NCBI RefSeq assembly: GCF_004340965.1
Contig: NZ_SLYA01000001.1
Location: forward strand, 744,001-808,000
Direction of reading: 5' to 3'
DNA length: 64,000 bases
DNA from: Sphingomonas sp. PP-CE-1A-559
GTDB lineage: Bacteria > Pseudomonadota > Alphaproteobacteria > Sphingomonadales > Sphingomonadaceae
Each line of letters starts with the position of its first letter. Position 1 is the first letter of the stretch. The position numbers and the translations under genes are program-made. The notes under the pieces were generated by a model that searched no databases, was not told the origin of the DNA, and saw only the letters and a program-made list of their open reading frames with translations. This document shows, one piece after another, positions 8,373-16,123 of the stretch.

Positions 8373-9137
8373 ATGTCGCAGTTCGACCTTACCGGCATGG
8401 TCGCCATCGTCACGGGATCGTCGCGAGGTATCGGCTTGGCCTCCGCACGCGAACTGGCGGAACACGGCGCGAAAGTCGTGATCTCCAGCCGCAAGCAGGA
8501 CGCCTGCGACACCGTCGCCGCGGAACTTAACGCCAGGTTCGGCGAAGGCACAGCGATCGCCATCGCCGCCAACATCTCCGACAAGGCCGGTCTCCAGCAC
8601 CTCGTCGACCAGACCCGCGCCCAGCTCGGTCGCATCGACATCCTCGTCTGCAACGCCGCCTCGAACCCCTATTACGGCCCACAAGCCGGTATAGCCGACG
8701 ACCAGTTCCGGAAAATCCTCGACAACAACATCGTCTCCAACCACTGGCTGATCCAGATGGTCGCGCCCGAGATGCTGGAGCGCCGCAGCGGCAGCATCAT
8801 CATCATATCGTCGATCGGCGGCTTGCGCGGCTCGTCGGTGATCGGCGCGTATTGCATCAGCAAGGCCGCCGACATGCAGCTTGCGCGCAACCTCGCCGTC
8901 GAGTTCGGCCCGTCCAACGTCCGCGTGAATTGCATCGCGCCCGGCCTGATCAAGACCGACTTCGCTCGCGCCTTGTGGGAAGACCCGCAGCGGATCGAGG
9001 CGGCGAACACGAGCGTGCCGCTCCGCCGGATCGGCGAGCCGGAAGAGATCGCGGGCGCGGTCGTCTTCCTAGCGTCGTCGGCAAGCAACTTCATGACCGG
9101 CCAGACGATGGTCATCGACGGCGGCGTCACGATCTAA
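8373..9137 (+). CDS. SDR family oxidoreductase
   Basis: A 254-residue classical short-chain dehydrogenase/reductase. It has the cofactor motif TGSSRGIG near residue 14, NAAS near 91, catalytic Ser within SSIGGLRGSS and YCISK as the Tyr/Lys pair, with the C-terminal VIDGGVTI typical of the family. The start is ATG 8373 (MSQFDLTGMV). The frame stays open upstream through the family E repeat, but there is no good start there. As fourth gene of the cluster it may reduce or oxidise a keto/hydroxyacyl intermediate. Confidence 0.87.
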   Translation: MSQFDLTGMVAIVTGSSRGIGLASARELAEHGAKVVISSRKQDACDTVAAELNARFGEGTAIAIAANISDKAGLQHLVDQTRAQLGRIDILVCNAASNPYYGPQAGIADDQFRKILDNNIVSNHWLIQMVAPEMLERRSGSIIIISSIGGLRGSSVIGAYCISKAADMQLARNLAVEFGPSNVRVNCIAPGLIKTDFARALWEDPQRIEAANTSVPLRRIGEPEEIAGAVVFLASSASNFMTGQTMVIDGGVTI

Positions 9138-9152
9138 CCGAAGGACCAAGCG

Positions 9153-9950
9153 ATGCGCTTTACCGACAAATCGATCATCGTTACCGGCGCAGGTTCCGGC
9201 ATAGGCCGCGCCGCTGCGCTCCTGTTCGCGAGCGAAGGGGGCAAGATCATCGTTGCCGACAAGACCGAGGGCGCCGACGAAACCGCGCACCTCATCACGC
9301 AGGCCGGCGGCACGGCGAAGGCGATCCGCATCGACGCTGGACTCGAAGAGGACGTGATCCGCACCGTGGCGCTCGCCTGCGACAGCTTCGGCGGACTCGA
9401 CGTAATGTTCGCCAATGCGGGGATCTCGGGCGGCATGGCCAACCTGTTCGACACCGACGTCGCACTGATCACCGAAGTGTTGCGCGTCAACCTGATCGGC
9501 CCGTTCCTCGCGATCAAGCACGCCGCGCCGCGGATCGCCGAGCGAGGGAAGGGCGCGATCGTCCTCACCGCCAGCGTCGCCGGCATCCGCTCCGGCGCCG
9601 GCTCGCCCGCCTATTCCGCGTCGAAGGCCGGCGTCATCAACCTCGCCGCCGTCTCTGCCCAACAACTCACCGGCTCGAACGTCCGTGTCAACGCGATCTG
9701 CCCCGGCCTCACCGAGACCGGCATGACCAAGCCCGTCTTCGACTACGCACGCGAGGCGAACAAGATGGACCGCGTCGGTCGCCTCAACCCGCTCCACCGC
9801 GGCGCGCAGCCCGAGGAACTCGCCAAGGTCGCGCTGTTCCTGGCCTCCGACGACGCCAGCTACGTCAACGGCCAGGCGATCGCGGTCGACGGCGGCCTCT
9901 CGTCGAGCCATCCCGTCACGCGGCAGGAATACGGCAAGACCGCCGCCTGA
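9153..9950 (+). CDS. SDR family oxidoreductase
   Basis: A 265-residue short-chain dehydrogenase with TGAGSGIGRAAALLFASEGG at the N-terminus, NAG near residue 90, a Ser (TASVAGI) and YSASK catalytic pair near 152-156, and AVDGGLSS near the C-terminus. It starts 15 bases after the preceding SDR stop and is clearly co-transcribed with it. The pair differ in sequence, so this is not a recent duplication. It probably acts on a different step of the same catabolic route. Confidence 0.87.
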   Translation: MRFTDKSIIVTGAGSGIGRAAALLFASEGGKIIVADKTEGADETAHLITQAGGTAKAIRIDAGLEEDVIRTVALACDSFGGLDVMFANAGISGGMANLFDTDVALITEVLRVNLIGPFLAIKHAAPRIAERGKGAIVLTASVAGIRSGAGSPAYSASKAGVINLAAVSAQQLTGSNVRVNAICPGLTETGMTKPVFDYAREANKMDRVGRLNPLHRGAQPEELAKVALFLASDDASYVNGQAIAVDGGLSSSHPVTRQEYGKTAA

Positions 9951-10068
9951 CCGATGATGCTGTCGGGTCGCGGCGTTTCGGCCGCTGGATACGCTTGCGC
10001 AACGACTTTTGCGGGACCATTTGCGACGTGCGGACGTTGAGCGTCCGACCCCATAAAGGAGAACCCCC

Positions 10069-10683
10069 ATGGCTTTCGAACTCCCACCGCTGCCGTATGC
10101 CTATGACGCGCTCGAGCCGGTGATCGACCAGGAAACGATGAAGTTTCATCACGACAAGCATCACGCGGCGTACACTGCGAAGCTGAACGAAGGTGTCGAG
10201 AAGGACTCCGCGCTGGCGGGCAAGTCGATCGAGGACATCCTCGGCATGATCTCGTCGCAGCCGCCGCTGGTCCGCAACAATGGCGGTGGTTTCTGGAACC
10301 ACGACTTCTTCTGGAAGACGATGGCAGCCAAGAACGGCCAGGCACCGTCGGGCAAGCTCGCCGAGGCGATCGATCGCGACTTCGGCAGCCTCGACAAGCT
10401 GAAGGAAGAGTTCAACACCAAGGGTGCGGGGCAGTTCGGCTCGGGCTGGGCATGGCTGATCGCGGATGCGAGCGGCAAGCTGAAGGTGACGAGCACGCCG
10501 AACCAGGACAATCCGCTGATGGACGACGCCAAGGAGCCCGGCACGCCGTTGCTCGGTAACGACGTCTGGGAGCACGCGTATTACCTGACGTACAAGAACG
10601 ACCGTCCGGGCTATCTAAAGGCTTGGTGGGACATCGTGAACTGGGACGTCGTCGGCGAGCGCTACGCGAAGGTTGCTGGCTGA
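10069..10683 (+). CDS. sodB: Superoxide dismutase, Fe/Mn family
   Basis: A 204-residue cytoplasmic enzyme converting superoxide to hydrogen peroxide and oxygen. Metal ligands by position are His27, His78 (WNHDFF), Asp165 and His169 (NDVWEHAYY). Metal preference is unclear. The place that is Gln in strict Fe enzymes (before WNH) is Gly, and a Gln sits at 146 (PNQDNPL) as in Mn enzymes, so a Mn or cambialistic enzyme is possible despite the usual sodB label. AAAGGAGAA precedes the ATG. It is monocistronic and convergent with yciB, with a family E palindrome between them. Confidence 0.95.
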   Translation: MAFELPPLPYAYDALEPVIDQETMKFHHDKHHAAYTAKLNEGVEKDSALAGKSIEDILGMISSQPPLVRNNGGGFWNHDFFWKTMAAKNGQAPSGKLAEAIDRDFGSLDKLKEEFNTKGAGQFGSGWAWLIADASGKLKVTSTPNQDNPLMDDAKEPGTPLLGNDVWEHAYYLTYKNDRPGYLKAWWDIVNWDVVGERYAKVAG

Positions 10684-10690
10684 CCCTGAA

Positions 10691-10798
10691 TTCCCCTCCC
10701 ACTTGCGGGAGGGGCTAGGGGAGGGCGCGACGTACGTACTGGCGTCCGGTCTGTTGGTCAGGCCCTCCCCCGACCCCTTCCGCAGGTGGGAGGGAAGT
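10691..10798. repeat. Palindromic repeat, family E (copy 2)
   Basis: Arms CCCTCCCACTTGCGGGAGGG and CCCCTTCCGCAGGTGGGAGG separate the convergent sodB and yciB genes. The hairpin could end both transcripts. Confidence 0.8.
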
Positions 10799-10804
10799 AG
10801 TAGA

Positions 10805-11422
10805 TTACCCTTCGGGCGGCAGGTCGGTCACGGCTTTGTCGCCCGTTTGCAATCCGTGCTTCAGCAGCATCGGAATGTTGGCGAACGCGAAGAGCAGCGT
10901 CAGCGGGATGGCACCCCAGAGCTTGAAGCCGACCCAGAAATCCCAGGTGGTATTGCGCCACACGGCCTCGTTCAGCACCGCCATGAGCACGAAGAACACC
11001 GCCCAGTTGCGCGTCAGCTTGCGCCAACCATCGGCGGACAGACCGGGGTAAGCGGTGGCGAGCAGCGACTGGAGCAGCGGGCGCCCGGTGACGAGCCCGA
11101 ACGTCAGGATCGCCGCGAACATCGCGTAGATGATCGTCGGCTTCATCTGGATGAAGCGCTGGTCGTGGAAATAGATCGTCAGCCCGCCGAACACGACGAT
11201 CAGCGCACCCGACAGCCACAGCATCGGCGAGATGTGGCCGGTCTTGACCTTCGACACGATCATCGCGGCGATCGTGGCGATGATGAACGCGGTGGTCGCG
11301 GCGACGACGCGGACGATCGGCAGGCCGGGCGTGAGGAAGTTCACCGCGAAGAAGACCGCGAGCGGGCCGTAGTCGACCGCCATGCGGAGGCCGGGGGAGA
11401 GGGGGGGCTTGGTTGGGGTCAC
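10805..11422 (-). CDS. yciB: Inner-membrane septation protein YciB/IspZ
   Basis: A 205-residue polytopic membrane protein with five or six hydrophobic helices and the family signature MAVDYGPLAVFFAVNFLTPG near the N-terminus and KLTRNWAVFFVLMAVLNEAV near residue 135. YciB/IspZ proteins affect cell length and septation and envelope homeostasis. The start is taken as GTG 11422 (AGGA about ten bases before); ATG 11383 is an alternative. It lies third after mtaB and ftsY on the same strand but is separated from ftsY by a family F palindrome. Confidence 0.88.
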   Translation of the reverse strand: MTPTKPPLSPGLRMAVDYGPLAVFFAVNFLTPGLPIVRVVAATTAFIIATIAAMIVSKVKTGHISPMLWLSGALIVVFGGLTIYFHDQRFIQMKPTIIYAMFAAILTFGLVTGRPLLQSLLATAYPGLSADGWRKLTRNWAVFFVLMAVLNEAVWRNTTWDFWVGFKLWGAIPLTLLFAFANIPMLLKHGLQTGDKAVTDLPPEG

Positions 11423-11464
11423 TGGGTTTTCGCTTCCTGGGGGCGGGTGCGTGCGGGCATGTAC

Positions 11465-11590
11465 CTCGATACAGGCCCTCGACAAGCTCGATCCTTACTC
11501 GGCACGAACGGGGGCAGTTCGGGAGGGCGTCTGTCAGCCCGCCGTTCGTCCCGAGTAGCCGTCGAGCTTGTCGAGATGGCGTATCGAAGG
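11465..11590. repeat. Palindromic repeat, family F (copy 1)
   Basis: Left arm CTCGACAAGCTCGATCCTTA (with CGGCACGAACG) and right arm TCGAGCTTGTCGAGATGGCG (with CGTTCGTCCCGAGTAG). It sits between yciB and ftsY. The second copy is at 35428-35564. Confidence 0.75.
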
Positions 11591-11602
11591 ACGTTCCGAG
11601 CG

Positions 11603-12538
11603 TTACTTCCGGACGCTCTCAACCCCGGCGATAATGCGGCTCACCTCGTTCGCATCGAATGGGCGGAGGTCCGTCATACCTTCGCCGATGCCGATTGCGT
11701 GGATCGGAAGGCCGTATTTCTCTGCCGCCGCGACCAGAACGCCGCCGCGCGCGGTACCGTCGAGCTTGGTCATCACGAGGCCGGTGACGCCCGCGACCTC
11801 CTTGAAGACCTCGATCTGCTGGAGCGCGTTCTGGCCGGTCGTCGCGTCGAGCACCAGGACGATGTCGTGCGGGCTTTCCGGGTTGATTCGGCCGAGGACG
11901 CGGCGGATTTTTGCCAGCTCGTCCATCAACTCGCGCTTGTTCTGGAGGCGGCCGGCGGTGTCGACGATTAGCACGTCGATGCCGGTCTCGGTCGCCTTCT
12001 TGACCGCGTCCCATACCACGCCCGCCGCGTCGCCGCCCTCGGGACCGGTGACGATCGGTACGCCGACACGCTCGGCCCAGGTGCGGAGCTGGCCGATCGC
12101 GGCGGCGCGGAAGGTGTCGCCCGCGGCCAGCATCACGCCGTAATCCTGCTCCATCAACAGGTGCGCGAGCTTGGCGATGGTGGTGGTCTTACCCGAGCCG
12201 TTGACGCCGATGACGAGGATGACCTGCGGGCGCGGAAAGGCGTCGATCTCGATCGGTTTCGCGACCGTCGCGAGCACCTTCTCGACCTCCTCCGCGACGA
12301 TCACGCGGATGCCGAGTTCCTCCATGTTGCGTTCGAAGCTGCCTTCGGACAGGCGGCGGCGGATGCGGCCGGCGGTCTCGGGACCGAGGTCGGAGGCGAT
12401 CAGCGCTTCCTCGATGTCGTCGAGCGTCGAATCGTCGAGCCGCGCGCCGCCGAGGCCGGCGAGGTTGCCGACAAGCCGGTCGGAGGTACGCTTGAAGCCG
12501 CCGATCAGCTTGTCGTGCCAGGTGGGGGTGGTGCTCAT
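11603..12538 (-). CDS. ftsY: Signal recognition particle receptor FtsY
   Basis: A 311-residue GTPase that receives Ffh-ribosome complexes at the inner membrane. The four-helix N domain is about residues 1-95. The G domain has VIGVNGSGKTTTIAKLAH near 112, DTAGR near 195 and TKLDGTARGG near 255. The acidic A domain seen in E. coli is absent, as in many alphaproteobacteria. The ATG at 12538 overlaps the mtaB stop by four bases (ATGA), so translation is coupled. Its partner ffh lies 3.6 kb away on the other strand. Confidence 0.95.
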   Translation of the reverse strand: MSTTPTWHDKLIGGFKRTSDRLVGNLAGLGGARLDDSTLDDIEEALIASDLGPETAGRIRRRLSEGSFERNMEELGIRVIVAEEVEKVLATVAKPIEIDAFPRPQVILVIGVNGSGKTTTIAKLAHLLMEQDYGVMLAAGDTFRAAAIGQLRTWAERVGVPIVTGPEGGDAAGVVWDAVKKATETGIDVLIVDTAGRLQNKRELMDELAKIRRVLGRINPESPHDIVLVLDATTGQNALQQIEVFKEVAGVTGLVMTKLDGTARGGVLVAAAEKYGLPIHAIGIGEGMTDLRPFDANEVSRIIAGVESVRK

Positions 12539-13782
12539 GATGGTTCTCGTGTTGCGCTAAGGCGGTCGGATGTAGCGCCGGTGATCGTGATGCGGACGAT
12601 GTCGCCGGGTATGGCCGGTTCGTCCAGCAGGGCTTCTGCGAAATTGCCGATATGCCCGCGGTCGCCGGGGCGTTCGACGAGCAGATCCTGCGATGTGCCG
12701 ACCAGCGTTCGCAGCCAGTTCGCTCGCGCGGTTTCGCCGGCGTCGCGGAGGAGGGCGGCGCGGTGGCGGCGGACTTCAGGCTCGACCTGCGGCATGCGCG
12801 CGGCGGGGGTGCCGGCGCGGGGCGAATAGGGGAAGATGTGCGGGTGGACGATCTGGCAGTCGTCGATCAGCGCGCGCGTGTTGGCGAACATCGCCGCATC
12901 CTCGGTCGGGAAGCCAGCGATCAGGTCCGCGCCGATCGCGATGTCGGGGCGGGCGGTCTTGAGGCGCTCCACGAGGGCGACGCTTTCGGCGCGCGAATGG
13001 CGGCGCTTCATGCGCTTGAGGATCATGTCGTCGCCGGCCTGGAGTGAGAGGTGGATGTGCGGCATGATCCTGCGCTCGGTCGTCAGCAACGCGAAGAGGC
13101 GGTCGTCGATCTCGATGCCGTCTAGCGAGGAGAGACGCAGGCGTTCAAGTGCGGGCACGTGGTGCAGTATGCGTTCGACGAGGTGGCCGAGCGTCGGCGC
13201 GCCGGGGAGGTCGGGACCGTAGCTGGTGAGGTCTACGCCGGTCAGGACGATCTCGCGGTGGCCTGCGTCGACGAGCCCGGCGATCCGGTCGACGACCGCG
13301 CCAGCGGGCACCGAGCGGCTAGGGCCGCGGCCGAACGGGATCGCGCAGAAGGTGCAGCGGTGGTCGCAGCCGTTCTGGACTTCTACGAACGCGCGGGCGT
13401 GCGCTGAGAAGCTGGCGGCGAGGTGGGGTGCGGTCTCGCGGACTTGCATGATGTCGGAAACGACGACCGGGGCGTCAGTCCCCCAGGCTTGCGACGTCAG
13501 CTTGTCTGCATTGCCGATGACGCGGTCGACTTCGGGCATTGCCGAGAAGCTCGCGGGGTCGATCTGAGCGGCGCAGCCGGTGACGACGATCTGCGCGTCC
13601 GGCCGATCGCGTTTGGCGCGGCGGATCGCGACCCGCGTTGCCTTCACCGCGGCGTTGGTAACCGCGCAGCTGTTGACCACGACCATGTCGCGCCCGGCGA
13701 CGAGCGCGCGGATGGTCTCGCTTTCGGCGATGTTGAGGCGACAGCCGAGGCTGATGACCTCTGGCTGCGGGGCAGATGGCAT
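12535..13782 (-). CDS. mtaB: tRNA t6A37 methylthiotransferase MtaB
   Basis: A 415-residue radical-SAM enzyme that adds a methylthio group to N6-threonylcarbamoyladenosine at tRNA position 37. The N-terminal UPF0004 domain has the cluster cysteines (SLGCRLN, VVNSCAVTN, VVTGCAAQ). The radical-SAM motif is CDHRCTFCAIPFGRGPSRS near residue 140. The C-terminal part is shorter than in MiaB and its TRAM region is weak. Loss of the MiaB-type spacing favours MtaB. First gene of an mtaB-ftsY operon. Confidence 0.93.
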   Translation of the reverse strand: MPSAPQPEVISLGCRLNIAESETIRALVAGRDMVVVNSCAVTNAAVKATRVAIRRAKRDRPDAQIVVTGCAAQIDPASFSAMPEVDRVIGNADKLTSQAWGTDAPVVVSDIMQVRETAPHLAASFSAHARAFVEVQNGCDHRCTFCAIPFGRGPSRSVPAGAVVDRIAGLVDAGHREIVLTGVDLTSYGPDLPGAPTLGHLVERILHHVPALERLRLSSLDGIEIDDRLFALLTTERRIMPHIHLSLQAGDDMILKRMKRRHSRAESVALVERLKTARPDIAIGADLIAGFPTEDAAMFANTRALIDDCQIVHPHIFPYSPRAGTPAARMPQVEPEVRRHRAALLRDAGETARANWLRTLVGTSQDLLVERPGDRGHIGNFAEALLDEPAIPGDIVRITITGATSDRLSATREPS

Positions 13783-13851
13783 GCGGCGCGATTTAGGAGG
13801 GGCGGGGGGGGAAGTCCACGGTTGGTGTTGCGGGGGGCGTCCTACACTTTA

Positions 13852-14060
13852 GTCTCCTGCGAACGCAGGAGCCCAGGGCATCAGCCGGAGCGCTGCTTGG
13901 GCCTGGGCTTCCGCGTCCGCGGGAGAACGGATTGGGGAGCCGCCTCCATATAATACCACCCCGGCGGAGGTCGGGGTCCAATTGGGGGGGCGTCGCTAAC
14001 GACGGACGGCGCGCCGTTACTTCGACCTTCCCAATTGGGCCCCGGCCTTCGCCGGGGTGG
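13852..14060. repeat. Two palindromic repeats in the mtaB/EAL gap (family H-like and family G copy 1)
   Basis: The 374-base gap between the minus-strand genes holds two elements and no gene. At 13852-13925, CTCCTGCGAACGCAGGAGCC pairs imperfectly with GGCTTCCGCGTCCGCGGGAG. At 13956-14060, ACCACCCCGGCGGAGGTCGG with CCAATTGGGG pairs with CCCAATTGGGCCCCGGCC and CCGGGGTGGT. The second belongs to family G (other copy 42589-42692). Confidence 0.75.
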
Positions 14061-14108
14061 TCTTTGGGTTAGGAAGCGAAGGACCGGCAACTAATACCGG
14101 CGCTCGCG

Positions 14109-15734
14109 TTACCCCGCCAACCGCGGTGCAATGCCGCGCGGCGGTGGCACGCTCCGGTCGGGGCGTTGCGCCAACAAGCGTTTCTCCGCCAGCAACCGCC
14201 GGACCTGTGCCGCACCCAGCGGGCGCCCGTAGAGATACCCCTGGCCCTTCGCGCATCCCATCCCGCGCAGGCGTTCCTCGATCGCTGCGTCTTCGATCCC
14301 TTCTGCGGTCGTCGGCAGGTTGAGGCTGTCCCCCAGCCGCACGATCGTGTTCACGATCGCCATGCTCTCCGGATTGTCCAGGATCGACGAGACGAAGCTC
14401 TTGTCAATCTTGATCCGGTCGAACGGCAGCGCGCGAAGATGCGCCAAGCTCGAATAACCGGTACCGAAATCGTCGAGCGCGAGGCGGATGCCCTGATTCT
14501 TCAGGCTGCCAACGATCGACTGTGCGAGCGGCAGGTTGTCGAACAGTGCGCTCTCGGTGATCTCGATCTCGAGCCGGCTGGCGGGGAAGCCCGTTTCGAC
14601 CAGCGTCTTGATGATCTTCTGCGCGAGCCACGCATCGCGCAACTGTAACGGCGAGACGTTGACCGACAGCGTGAGCCCGGCGTCCCAGTCGCGCGCGGCG
14701 GCGAACGCTTGGCGCATGATCGACAGCGACAGGTCGCCGATCAGTCCGGTTTCCTCCGCGATCGGGATGAACACGTCGGGCGCAATCATGCCGCGCGTCG
14801 GATGCTCCCAGCGCGCCAGCACCTCGAAACCGGTGATGAGGCCGGTGGTCAGGTCGACCTGCTGCTCGAAATACGGGACGACTTCCTGCGCCGGGATAGC
14901 GCTGCGGAGCCCGGCTTCGAGTTCACCGCGCAGTTGCAGCGATCGCTCCATCGAGGTGTCGAACCACGCATGACGACTGCGCCCGGCGGTCTTGGCCGCG
15001 TGAAGCGCGATGTCGGCGTTGCGCAACAAGGCGTCGACCGAGGCGCAGTCGCGATCGGAGCGGGCGATGCCGATTGAGACGCTGGTGTGGATATCGACGC
15101 CGTTAGTGCGGAACGGTACTGCAAGCCCGGCGACCATGCGCTTGGCAATCCGGTCGGCGACGTTCTTGTGCGCGGAGTCGAAGACGAATGCGCAGGCGAA
15201 CTCATCTGCGCCCAGCCGAGCGAGCAGGCTGGTACCGGGCGCGATCGCTGCGATCGTCTCCGCGACATGAGCGAGCAACAGGTCGCCTACCGCATAGCCG
15301 TGCAGATCGTTGACGCTCTTGAAGTGATCGATGTCGATCGTCAGCATGGCCATCGCCTTGCCGCGGCGGCGCGTACTGGCGAACAGTGCCGCGCCGTCTT
15401 CGGACAGGCTGCGGCGATTGAGCAAGCCGGTGAGCGGATCGCGTTGCGCAAGCGCGTGAGCGTGGCGGCCGGCGTCGGACAGAATACTCAACTCTTCCGA
15501 CAGGGCCCGGTATCGGAACCAGCCGAGCATGATCAGCGCCGCGTTCAGCAACAGCGCTGCGACCAGGCCGTGATCGATTACCGCATCGCTGCCGTGCCAA
15601 TGTGCCAGTGCCTTGACGACCGCGGTGCCGGCGGTGCCGACGAACAGAAGCAGTGCGGCGCCCGTTACGGCGCCGGTCATGAATTCCCGACTGATGTTGC
15701 GGAGCGAAAATCTCGCCGCCGACTTTACGGTCAT
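14109..15734 (-). CDS. GGDEF/EAL hybrid protein, probable c-di-GMP phosphodiesterase
   Basis: A 541-residue membrane protein with two hydrophobic helices near the N-terminus (GAVTGAALLLFVGTAG, then VAALLLNAALIMLGWF), a GGDEF-type domain (about 90-250) and an EAL domain (about 265-520). The GGDEF signature is degenerate: GADEF near residue 175, with no RxxD inhibitory site before it, so cyclase activity is doubtful. The EAL domain keeps EVLARW, a DDFGTGYSSL loop, KIDKSF and TTAEGIE, so it is probably an active phosphodiesterase with the other half regulatory. ATG 15734 is used; a GTG at 15785 would add 17 residues. Confidence 0.88.
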   Translation of the reverse strand: MTVKSAARFSLRNISREFMTGAVTGAALLLFVGTAGTAVVKALAHWHGSDAVIDHGLVAALLLNAALIMLGWFRYRALSEELSILSDAGRHAHALAQRDPLTGLLNRRSLSEDGAALFASTRRRGKAMAMLTIDIDHFKSVNDLHGYAVGDLLLAHVAETIAAIAPGTSLLARLGADEFACAFVFDSAHKNVADRIAKRMVAGLAVPFRTNGVDIHTSVSIGIARSDRDCASVDALLRNADIALHAAKTAGRSRHAWFDTSMERSLQLRGELEAGLRSAIPAQEVVPYFEQQVDLTTGLITGFEVLARWEHPTRGMIAPDVFIPIAEETGLIGDLSLSIMRQAFAAARDWDAGLTLSVNVSPLQLRDAWLAQKIIKTLVETGFPASRLEIEITESALFDNLPLAQSIVGSLKNQGIRLALDDFGTGYSSLAHLRALPFDRIKIDKSFVSSILDNPESMAIVNTIVRLGDSLNLPTTAEGIEDAAIEERLRGMGCAKGQGYLYGRPLGAAQVRRLLAEKRLLAQRPDRSVPPPRGIAPRLAG

Positions 15735-15883
15735 GGGGTTGGCCTGTTCGGTCTCTTGCTTGGGTGGCGGTGTGGCATGCGACACGTGTAAGATATGTTA
15801 AGAAGCCGTATAGGCGGGGCGAGGCGAGGCGCGGGCGCGATTGGTTGCGCGAGATAAGAGTGAATTGAACCGAGGTACGAATG

Positions 15884-15935
15884 TCTCCCCGCGAAGGCGG
15901 GGACCCAGTCTGGACTCCCGCCTTCGCGGGAGAAC
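15884..15935. repeat. Palindromic repeat, family C (copy 1)
   Basis: TCTCCCCGCGAAGGCGGGGA, CCCAGTCTGG, then ACTCCCGCCTTCGCGGGAGA. It lies in the 389-base gap before ffh, which holds no gene. Other copies are at 19048, 21651 and 42731. Confidence 0.85.
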
Positions 15936-16062
15936 AAGGAGAGGTGTCGATCAACGTCCCTCCGCTCGGGAACCCATCTTGCATCCCGAACCGCATTCCA
16001 GTAGGTGGCAGCCCACGTTCCGTTACGGGGCGCATTGGACGAGCATCCAAGGATGCACGCTG

Positions 16063-16092
16063 GCCGGCGAGGTTTCGCCCGCCGGCGCTTTT
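16063..16092 (+). terminator. Terminator-like hairpin upstream of ffh
   Basis: GCCGGCG, a ten-base loop, then CGCCGGC and GCTTTT, ending 32 bases before the ffh start. It faces ffh and no gene precedes it on this strand, so it may end a short leader or small RNA, or attenuate ffh. The U-run is short. Confidence 0.35.
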
Positions 16093-16123
16093 GCGTTTGG
16101 TAACGGTGTATGGGAGTATTTCG

